Shown piece after piece: positions 1 to 5,066 of a DNA stretch of 5,066 bases. Both the position numbers and the translations under genes were made by a program. The notes beneath the pieces were generated by a model. The model made no database searches. It saw nothing but the letters and a program-made list of their open reading frames with translations, and was not told the origin of the DNA. The stretch is from Fidelibacterota bacterium (lineage in GTDB: Bacteria > Fidelibacterota > Marinisomatia > SCGC-AAA003-L08 > D37C17): positions 26,356-31,421 of the forward strand of contig PARL01000017.1 of NCBI GenBank assembly GCA_002711465.1, in the 5' to 3' direction. Position 1 is the first letter of the stretch, and the number at the start of each line of letters is the position of its first letter.

Positions 1-1347
1 AGTTTATCGATTTCTAAAAGTGTTGGTGCTTTATCAAAATATTTAACATTAATAACAACGAATAAGACTTATAATAAAATAAGAAGAAAAATCTGGCAAA
101 TATCTGGTATAATCCCATTATTTTCAAGATTTATACGATATTTTATAAAGCAGACTGAAAAAGCAATTAAAGGTTCTCTTACCCCAGGAAGTTTATTTGA
201 GGATTTAGGTCTTAGGTATATAGGTCCAATTGATGGTCACAATTTAAAAGATCTTATAAGAGCATTCAAGTCCGTAAAGGAAATGAATACTCCAGTATTA
301 CTGCATGTTTATACAAAAAAGGGAAAACGAATATCTGTTTCAGATTCAGACTCTATTAAGTATTACAGTTTAGCAGGATCTAAAAAGATAAAAAATGATA
401 ATTTGCCTGCAGATTATTCAAAAGTTTTTGGTCAATCATTAAAAAAGTTTTCTAAAGATTATAATGACCTGGTTTGTATTACAGCTGCAATGGAATTGGG
501 TACTGGGCTAAATATTTTTTCTTCAAAATATCCTGATAAATATATTGATGTAGGTATTGCTGAAGAGCATGCGGTTACATATGCTGCAGGATTAGCTGCT
601 GCAGGTAAAAAACCTTTAGTTGTTCTATATTCAACATTTTTTCAAAGGGCATATGATCAAGTTTTTCATGATGTTTTACTTCAAAAACTTCCTGTGATTT
701 TTTGTTTAGATAGAGCAGGTCTAGTTGGTCCAGACGGTCCAACACATCACGGAGTATTTGATATTTCATTGATGAATTCTTTGCCTGGTATTGTAGTTGC
801 TGCTCCAAAAGATGGAAATGAATTAGATAATTTGCTATTAACAGCGCTTGAATCTAAAAAATCTTTTTGCATAAGATATCCTAAATCTAATTCAATTAAT
901 TATCATCAAACTAATATATCTAAAGTACTGGATATAGGTTCATGGGAAAAATTGGAAAATGGTCAAAAATTTGCTATTTTAGCAACAGGAAGTATGGTGA
1001 ATGTGGCACATGAAAGTATTTCTGAAATTAAGCAAAAATTTAATTTTACTCCAACTTTGATTAATTGTAGGTTTATAAAACCGTTTGATAAAAAATTATT
1101 AGATGAGATTATAAAGACTCACCAAAATATAATTACAATTGAGGAGGGTATTCTTAGTGGAGGCTTTGGATCATCAATTATTAATTACACTAAAAATATG
1201 AACATTAATGTTTATAGTATGGGAATAAAAGATGAATATATTGAGCATGGAACTAGGCAGGAATTACTTGATTTAGTAGGATTAAACAAAGATTCTTTGA
1301 TAAATTTAATTCAAGACATCCAAAATAATAATTCGGGAGGCGATTAA
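1..1347 (+). CDS. dxs: 1-deoxy-D-xylulose-5-phosphate synthase, C-terminal part (5' end outside window)
   Basis: This enzyme condenses pyruvate with D-glyceraldehyde-3-phosphate, using thiamine diphosphate and Mg2+, to give 1-deoxy-D-xylulose-5-phosphate, the first step of the MEP isoprenoid pathway in the cytosol. The frame is open from base 1 and ends at TAA 1345-1347, leaving 448 codons. It opens at SLSIS..VGALS, which matches the MSIS..VGAL segment near residue 183 of the E. coli enzyme, so about 180 N-terminal residues with most of the diphosphate/Mg2+ site are missing. Visible family marks are PGSLFEDLG and GPIDGHN, then AEEHAVTY with the catalytic Glu at 562-564. QRAYDQ follows at 643-660, then DRAGLVGPDGPTHHG near 709-753 and IRYPK near 871-885. 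The C-terminal transketolase-like domain runs to the end and includes EEGILSGGFGS. The Met codon at 283 is internal, not a start. Nothing suggests truncation apart from the window edge. The end of the gene carries the ribosome site of the next gene. Confidence 0.97.
   Translation, partial: SLSISKSVGALSKYLTLITTNKTYNKIRRKIWQISGIIPLFSRFIRYFIKQTEKAIKGSLTPGSLFEDLGLRYIGPIDGHNLKDLIRAFKSVKEMNTPVLLHVYTKKGKRISVSDSDSIKYYSLAGSKKIKNDNLPADYSKVFGQSLKKFSKDYNDLVCITAAMELGTGLNIFSSKYPDKYIDVGIAEEHAVTYAAGLAAAGKKPLVVLYSTFFQRAYDQVFHDVLLQKLPVIFCLDRAGLVGPDGPTHHGVFDISLMNSLPGIVVAAPKDGNELDNLLLTALESKKSFCIRYPKSNSINYHQTNISKVLDIGSWEKLENGQKFAILATGSMVNVAHESISEIKQKFNFTPTLINCRFIKPFDKKLLDEIIKTHQNIITIEEGILSGGFGSSIINYTKNMNINVYSMGIKDEYIEHGTRQELLDLVGLNKDSLINLIQDIQNNNSGGD
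1335..1340 (+). promoter_or_regulatory. Shine-Dalgarno site for the acyl-CoA mutase gene
   Basis: GGGAGG lies inside the last codons of dxs and is followed by 8 bases and then TTG at 1349. It is a near-ideal match to the 3' end of 16S rRNA. No ATG or GTG codon lies at a comparable distance in that frame, so this site decides the TTG start. Confidence 0.85.
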
Positions 1348-1348
1348 G

Positions 1349-2998
1349 TTGGATAAGAAAAATATCAAAAAATTAAAAGATTGGCAAGATAAGGTTAAAA
1401 ATAGTCAAGCACGTAATTATAATTTTGACACTGCTTCAGGAAAACAAAACAATTTACTATACTATCCAAGCGAAATCAGTGATGCATATATAAAAAAATT
1501 AGGTTTTCCTGGTCAATACCCATATACTCGTGGTATCCATCCTAACCTTTATCGAGGTAAATTATGGACTATGAGACAATTTGCAGGCTTTGGAAGTCCG
1601 CAAGAAACAAACGAAAGATTTAAATTTCTATTAAAAAATGGTCAAACTGGACTTTCTGTTGCATTTGATATGCCAACACTTATGGGTTATGATCCGGATC
1701 ATGAATTTTCACTTGGTGAAGTAGGTCATTGTGGTGTTTCTATATCCAATCTTGAAGATATGGAAATACTATTTGATGGAATAGATTTATCAAAAGTAAG
1801 TGTATCAATGACAATAAATGGTCCAGCAATAATTGTTTTTGCTTTTTATGTAGCGGTAGCCAAAAAGCAAGGTGTTGATATAAGTCAACTTAGAGGCACC
1901 TTACAAAATGATATTTTAAAAGAGTATATTGCTCAAAAAGAGTGGATTTTCCCTCCAAAAGAGTCTGTAAGAGTCATTACAGATATGATGTCTTTTTGTA
2001 ATGATAAGATGCCGAAATACAATACAATATCAATATCTGGATATCATATTAGAGAAGCTGGTTCGACAGCTGCTCAAGAATTAGCGTTCACTCTTGCAAA
2101 TGGATTTACATATGTTGAACATGCTATGGCTGCAGGTTTAGATGTTGATGAGTTTGCACCTAGGTTGTCTTTTTTCTTTAATTCCCATTTAGATTTCTTT
2201 GAAGAAGTTGCTAAATACAGAGCAGCAAGACGAATATGGGCTAAAAGGATGAAAGAAAAATATGGCGCAAAAAAAGAAAAATCACTAATGTTAAGATTTC
2301 ATACTCAGACTGCAGGTTTTTCTTTAACTGCTCAACAGCCAGAAATAAATATTGCTAGAACATCTTTTCAAGCACTGGCAGCAGTAATGGGTGGTACTCA
2401 ATCTTTGCACACTAATTCAATGGATGAAACATTAGCTCTTCCATCTGAAAAAGCAGCAGAAATTGCGTTGAGAACTCAACAATTGATTGCATATGAAACA
2501 GGAGTTACTAATGTGATTGATCCTCTTGGAGGTTCATGGTATGTTGAAGAACTTACAGATTCTATTGAACAAGATGCTCTTAATTACTTTGAAGAAATTG
2601 AAAAAAATGGTGGTGTAATTGAATGTATAGAAACTGGATATCTGCAAAAAGAAATTTCAGATGCTTCATCTGATTATCAAATGAAAGTTGATAGTAAAGA
2701 TAGAATAATTGTTGGTATGACGGAATTTATTAAGGAAAATGAAGAAATTGAAATACCAATACTCGAAATAAGAAAAGAAGTTGAAGATGAGCAAAATGAA
2801 AGATTATCCAAAGTTAAAGATAAAAGAAATAGTAATGATGTAAAAGAAAGTTTATTAAAAATTCAAGATTGTTGCAAAACAAATGAAAATTTGATGCCAG
2901 CAATAATTGCTGCTGTAGAGTCTTATGCTACTCTCGGTGAGATTGTTGATTCTATGAAAGATGTATTTGGTGAATGGCAAGAAAAGGTCTTTTTTTAA
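1349..2998 (+). CDS. icmA: Adenosylcobalamin-dependent acyl-CoA mutase large subunit, isobutyryl-CoA mutase type
   Basis: This is the substrate-binding subunit (TIM barrel) of a B12-dependent radical mutase that rearranges the carbon skeleton of a short acyl-CoA in the cytosol. Family marks are YPYTRGIHPNLYRG (57-70), TMRQFAGFG (74-82), GLSVAFDMPT (101-110), GTLQNDILKEYIAQKEW (183-199) and SGYHIREAG (230-238, His233). HTQTAGFSLTAQQPE (318-332) and DPLGGSWYVE (391-400) follow. Methylmalonyl-CoA mutase has Tyr89 and Arg207 (Propionibacterium numbering), whereas this protein has Phe78 and Gln196. These match IcmA Phe80/Gln198, including the 118-residue spacing. Ala105 stands where 2-hydroxyisobutyryl-CoA mutase has Asp117. 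At 549 residues it ends without a cobalamin-binding domain, as in split IcmA/IcmB or MCM enzymes, so a separate small subunit is required and is not in this window. The TTG start is set by the GGGAGG site; only one base separates it from dxs. The family call is firm; the isobutyryl-CoA preference is inferred from two residues. Automated annotation would probably call it methylmalonyl-CoA mutase. Confidence 0.9.
   Translation: MDKKNIKKLKDWQDKVKNSQARNYNFDTASGKQNNLLYYPSEISDAYIKKLGFPGQYPYTRGIHPNLYRGKLWTMRQFAGFGSPQETNERFKFLLKNGQTGLSVAFDMPTLMGYDPDHEFSLGEVGHCGVSISNLEDMEILFDGIDLSKVSVSMTINGPAIIVFAFYVAVAKKQGVDISQLRGTLQNDILKEYIAQKEWIFPPKESVRVITDMMSFCNDKMPKYNTISISGYHIREAGSTAAQELAFTLANGFTYVEHAMAAGLDVDEFAPRLSFFFNSHLDFFEEVAKYRAARRIWAKRMKEKYGAKKEKSLMLRFHTQTAGFSLTAQQPEINIARTSFQALAAVMGGTQSLHTNSMDETLALPSEKAAEIALRTQQLIAYETGVTNVIDPLGGSWYVEELTDSIEQDALNYFEEIEKNGGVIECIETGYLQKEISDASSDYQMKVDSKDRIIVGMTEFIKENEEIEIPILEIRKEVEDEQNERLSKVKDKRNSNDVKESLLKIQDCCKTNENLMPAIIAAVESYATLGEIVDSMKDVFGEWQEKVFF
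2982..2987 (+). promoter_or_regulatory. Weak ribosome-binding site for the carboxylate-amine ligase
   Basis: AAAAGG ends 10 bases before the ATG at 2998, inside the last mutase codons. It is a modest match at slightly long spacing, so initiation probably relies on ribosomes finishing the mutase at the overlapping TAATG. Confidence 0.45.
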
Positions 2999-4098
2999 TG
3001 AATGATATTCACGAAAAATTTACCATAGGAATTGAAGAAGAGTATATGATTTGCAATCCTAAAAATGGAGATTTGGTAAATAAAGCGTCATTTATCATGA
3101 ATCATTTTAAAAATATTCTTCCTAAAAGATTTTCTTTTGAACTTATTGAGGCAGAAATTGAATCAAATACATCTGTACATTATGAAATACGAAACGCTAT
3201 AAAAGAATTGTCATACCTAAGAAATGAATTAAGAGCCCTTGGGAAAAATAATAATTTTTGTATAGGTATTAGCGGTACACATCCAACTGCAAAACCTGAA
3301 AATCAAAAATTTATCGAGAACGAATCGTATGATTGGGTCAGTTCTCAATTGGGGTATTATGCTCGAAGAAATATGACTTTTTCAACACATATGCACATAA
3401 CAATACCTGAGTTTGATAAATCAGTCAATATTATGAATGGTTTAAGGAGATGGATTGCTCCACTATTATCATTATCTGCAAATTCACCTTTTTTTGATGG
3501 ATATGAAACTAGTATGCGATCATCAAGGACAATGCAATTTGGAGCTTTTCCTAGAACCAATATACCAAGTAGATTTGATTCAATTAATGATTACAAAAAA
3601 TTAAATGATACCCTAGTCTCAAATGGAGGTATATCTAAAAATAGGCATATATGGTGGAAAATAAGACCACATTTAGAATACAAAACTTTAGAATTTAGAG
3701 TATGTGATGCACAAAGGTCATTGGAAAATGTAAGAGTTTTATCATCTCTAACTAGAGCATTAACTTATTCTGCATTTATAGATTTCAAAAAAGGTAAATT
3801 AAGCGAAAATTTAACACTTGATTACCTTGATGATGCACTATGGAAAGCTACAAAGTTTAATTTTGATTCTTTAATATATGATGAAGTTTTAGATAAAGTT
3901 ATTTCAATGAAAGATATGATATTTTTAATGTGTGAATATTGCTATGATGCATTAAAGTTATTTGGTGATGAGGATATTGTAAAAGAAGTTGAAAATATCA
4001 TCACTAATGGAAATGAATGTGATGATCAAATTGCAATCTATAACAAATTAGGTTTCGAAGGTCTTAATTTATATTTGATTGATAATGTAGAGTTTTAA
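2998..4098 (+). CDS. GCS2-family carboxylate-amine ligase (YbdK-like, glutamate-cysteine ligase type 2 fold)
   Basis: The family joins an amino acid carboxylate (glutamate in characterised members) to an amine with ATP; E. coli YbdK has weak gamma-glutamylcysteine ligase activity and an uncertain natural substrate. Seen here (numbered from the 2998 ATG): TIGIEEEY (9-16, the acidic nucleotide/metal motif), SGTHP (92-96), STHMHI (129-134, the counterpart of the usual GLHVHVG) and LSLSANSPFFDG (157-168). FPRTNIPSRF (184-193), IWWKIRPH (218-225) and TLEFRVCDA (230-238) follow. The length of 366 residues is normal (E. coli YbdK is 372). No signal peptide or membrane segment is evident. The start is chosen at 2998 because it forms a TAATG overlap with the mutase stop, has AAAAGG 10 bases upstream, and gives the family's usual short N-terminus. 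An in-frame ATG at 2974 would add eight residues but lacks a well-spaced ribosome site. Translation is probably coupled to the mutase. A role in glutathione-like thiol or other gamma-glutamyl amide synthesis is possible; the substrate cannot be read from the sequence. Confidence 0.88.
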   Translation: MNDIHEKFTIGIEEEYMICNPKNGDLVNKASFIMNHFKNILPKRFSFELIEAEIESNTSVHYEIRNAIKELSYLRNELRALGKNNNFCIGISGTHPTAKPENQKFIENESYDWVSSQLGYYARRNMTFSTHMHITIPEFDKSVNIMNGLRRWIAPLLSLSANSPFFDGYETSMRSSRTMQFGAFPRTNIPSRFDSINDYKKLNDTLVSNGGISKNRHIWWKIRPHLEYKTLEFRVCDAQRSLENVRVLSSLTRALTYSAFIDFKKGKLSENLTLDYLDDALWKATKFNFDSLIYDEVLDKVISMKDMIFLMCEYCYDALKLFGDEDIVKEVENIITNGNECDDQIAIYNKLGFEGLNLYLIDNVEF

Positions 4099-4099
4099 T

Positions 4100-4123
4100 T
4101 AATACAACATAATTATTGTATTA
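4100..4123 (+). terminator. AT-rich hairpin, possible weak terminator after the ligase gene
   Basis: TAATACAA and TTGTATTA form a perfect 8-base-pair stem around an 8-base loop, starting two bases after the ligase stop and followed by the T-rich run TTATTTCTTCT. The stem has only one G-C pair and the T tract is interrupted, so as an intrinsic terminator it would be weak. It could also be an mRNA 3'-end stabiliser or a chance inverted repeat in AT-rich DNA. Confidence 0.35.
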
Positions 4124-4142
4124 TTATTTCTTCTGCACTAAA

Positions 4143-4164
4143 TTAAACCGACTGGTCGGTCTAA
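4143..4164. promoter_or_regulatory. Near-palindromic operator-like site, TetR-family style
   Basis: Two 11-base arms meet at 4153/4154 and match at 9 of 11 positions; the core ACCGAC-TG-GTCGGT is perfect (6-base arms, 2-base spacer). The core is far richer in G+C than its surroundings. Paired ACCG/CGGT arms with short spacing are typical of operators bound by TetR-family dimers (for example NemR-type TAGACC....GGTCTA boxes). The site ends 39 bases before the GAPDH-like start, a usual place for repression. No regulator gene lies in the window, so the binding protein is unknown. Confidence 0.55.
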
Positions 4165-4190
4165 AGTCTTTGAATATTTTATTATAAAAT

Positions 4191-4195
4191 GGGGG
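4191..4195 (+). promoter_or_regulatory. Shine-Dalgarno site for the GAPDH-like gene
   Basis: GGGGG lies 8 bases before ATG 4204. It decides between two in-frame ATG codons: the other, at 4189, overlaps this G run and has only A/T-rich sequence upstream. Confidence 0.7.
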
Positions 4196-4203
4196 TATAC
4201 TTA

Positions 4204-5066
4204 ATGGCACGCAAAATAGTTCACGTTGTTGGAACAGGTACGATAGGAGAACCTTTAATAGGTCTTCTGTGCGATTTTAAAGAAGATTTAGGGATTGATG
4301 AAGTAACTTTTCATAAAAATTCACCAATTAAATCTGATTTGGCAAAAGTTAATAACTTGTTAAAAAGAGGTGCTAGATTAACAACTCATCAAGAAAAATT
4401 TGAAGGTTTTAATAAATTAGATTTGAAACCTGAATTCAATACTGAAGATGCTATTGATAGAGCTTCTGTAGTGATTGATTGTACTCCAACCGGATATGGT
4501 CATCAAAATAAAAATGATTATTACGAAAAATATGCAAGTAATACATTAGGTTTTGTTGCACAAGGTTCTGAATTTGGTTTTGGGAAGATGTATGCCAGAG
4601 GAATTAATGATAATACCTTGATTCATGGCGAAGATCAATTCATTCATGTTGTTTCCTGTAACACCCACAATCTTTCCGTAATTACTGATACAATCGCTTT
4701 GGCTGATGGGCCAGATAATCTTATTAATGGTAGATTTAATTTAATAAGAAGAGCAAATGATGTTAGTCAGGCTAAAAACTTCATTCCATCTCCCCAAGTT
4801 GGAAGTCATAAAGATCCAGTTTATGGCACTCATCATGCTAGAGATGCTGCAAAACTTTTTGAAACTTTAGATTTAAATTTAGACTTATTTTCATCAGCAA
4901 TGAAAATTAACACTCAATATATGCATATATTATATTTTCATTTAACTGTAAAAAATAATATAACACTTGATGAAGTTATATCTAGATTAGAGTCTAACGA
5001 CAGAATTGCTATTACTGAAAAAAATAATTCAAATGAAGTATTTTCATTTGGTAGAGATTATGGTCA
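4204..5066 (+). CDS. Archaeal-type (type II) glyceraldehyde-3-phosphate dehydrogenase-like protein, 3' end outside window
   Basis: The frame is open from ATG 4204 to the right edge (287 codons), so the C-terminus is unseen; archaeal type II enzymes have about 340 residues. Type II GAPDH interconverts glyceraldehyde-3-phosphate and 1,3-bisphosphoglycerate with NAD(P). Features shared with the family, compared from memory with Methanothermus fervidus GAPDH, are a Rossmann loop VVGTGTIGEP (8-17) and Lys38 after the second strand, where Lys33 contacts the NADP 2'-phosphate. Also shared are VIDCTPTGYGHQN (90-102), AQGSEF (119-124), VVSCNT (149-154) with likely catalytic Cys152, IRR (181-183), IPSP (194-197), and MH at 240-241 as the likely catalytic His. 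Departures are HN in place of TG after SCNT, and GSHKD in place of PSHHG. The fold assignment is good, but the exact substrate is open. It is preceded by its own ribosome site and an operator-like palindrome, so it is probably a separate, regulated transcription unit from the dxs cluster. Confidence 0.75.
   Translation, partial: MARKIVHVVGTGTIGEPLIGLLCDFKEDLGIDEVTFHKNSPIKSDLAKVNNLLKRGARLTTHQEKFEGFNKLDLKPEFNTEDAIDRASVVIDCTPTGYGHQNKNDYYEKYASNTLGFVAQGSEFGFGKMYARGINDNTLIHGEDQFIHVVSCNTHNLSVITDTIALADGPDNLINGRFNLIRRANDVSQAKNFIPSPQVGSHKDPVYGTHHARDAAKLFETLDLNLDLFSSAMKINTQYMHILYFHLTVKNNITLDEVISRLESNDRIAITEKNNSNEVFSFGRDYG

Larger units (their letters stand above)
4099..4203. other. Intergenic region between the dxs-icmA-ligase unit and the GAPDH-like gene
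   Basis: This is the only real non-coding gap in the window (105 bases). In order it contains an AT-rich hairpin, a T-rich stretch, a G+C-rich palindrome, a very AT-rich segment and the GGGGG ribosome site. No convincing -35/-10 pair stands out. TTGTAT (4116-4121) with TAAATT (4139-4144), 17 bases apart, is the best spaced weak candidate and would start transcripts inside the palindrome. TATAAA at 4183 lies too close to the ribosome site to serve this start. I see no small ORF or RNA gene here. Confidence 0.7.

Noticed and set aside
575..808. 77-codon open frame on the minus strand within dxs
   Set aside because: It lies fully inside a strongly conserved DXS region, has no ribosome site or family motif, and is a shadow of the real coding frame.
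2990..2996. Run of seven T at the mutase stop that could allow slippage into the ligase frame
   Set aside because: Slippage adding one base (or a -1 shift) would join the two frames, but the in-frame heptamer is C-TTT-TTT, not a standard slippery site. Such runs are common in AT-rich DNA, and both proteins have normal independent ends.
2974..2997. Upstream in-frame ATG adding eight residues to the ligase
   Set aside because: No well-spaced ribosome site precedes it, the extension is not expected in the family, and the TAATG overlap at 2998 is the more natural start.
3357..3560. 67-codon open frame on the minus strand within the GCS2 ligase
   Set aside because: It lies opposite conserved ligase motifs (NSPF, PRT) and has no recognisable protein signature, so it is a shadow frame.
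4183..4188. TATAAA as a -10 element for the GAPDH-like gene
   Set aside because: Transcription would start about where the GGGGG ribosome site lies, leaving it out of the mRNA, and no -35 match is found at normal spacing.
4189..4203. Alternative in-frame ATG at 4189 for the GAPDH-like gene
   Set aside because: It would add five residues but has no ribosome site. The GGGGG that would serve ATG 4204 overlaps this codon, and the family N-terminus fits the 4204 start better.
4916..4931. Perfect 16-base palindrome AATATATGCATATATT
   Set aside because: It lies inside the GAPDH-like coding region over the codons around His241, is almost pure A/T, and is readily explained by composition.

Overview
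The window comes from a clearly AT-rich genome (roughly 30% G+C by eye) that is packed almost without gaps on the + strand. A bacterial DXS (MEP isoprenoid pathway), clean Shine-Dalgarno sites and overlapping genes point to a bacterium; archaea lack DXS. The AT bias and compactness would fit a streamlined, perhaps marine, uncultivated lineage, but no phylogenetic marker here settles this.

Layout. Positions 1-1347 hold the C-terminal three quarters of dxs (1-deoxy-D-xylulose-5-phosphate synthase), cut by the left edge. One base later, at 1349, a TTG codon with a strong GGGAGG ribosome site opens a 549-residue adenosylcobalamin-dependent acyl-CoA mutase large subunit (to 2998). Its substrate-site residues, Phe78 and Gln196, are those of isobutyryl-CoA mutase, not the Tyr/Arg pair of methylmalonyl-CoA mutase. 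Its stop overlaps the start of a 366-residue GCS2/YbdK-family carboxylate-amine ligase (2998-4098, TAATG junction). These three genes look like one co-transcribed and partly translationally coupled unit.

A 105-base intergenic gap (4099-4203) follows. It holds an AT-rich hairpin just after the ligase stop, and a G+C-rich near-palindrome (4143-4164, core ACCGAC-TG-GTCGGT) that resembles a TetR-family operator. A second transcription unit begins at 4204 with a gene that is open at the right edge. It encodes a divergent relative of the archaeal-type (type II) glyceraldehyde-3-phosphate dehydrogenase, with the catalytic Cys in SCNT but altered residues beside it.

The genes do not form one pathway. 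DXS uses pyruvate and glyceraldehyde-3-phosphate, and the last gene would make or consume glyceraldehyde-3-phosphate if it is a true GAPDH, so a central-carbon link is possible but weak. The mutase would act in branched-chain acyl-CoA metabolism. Its B12-binding small subunit and G-protein chaperone are not in the window. I saw no RNA gene, mobile element, CRISPR array or long repeat.
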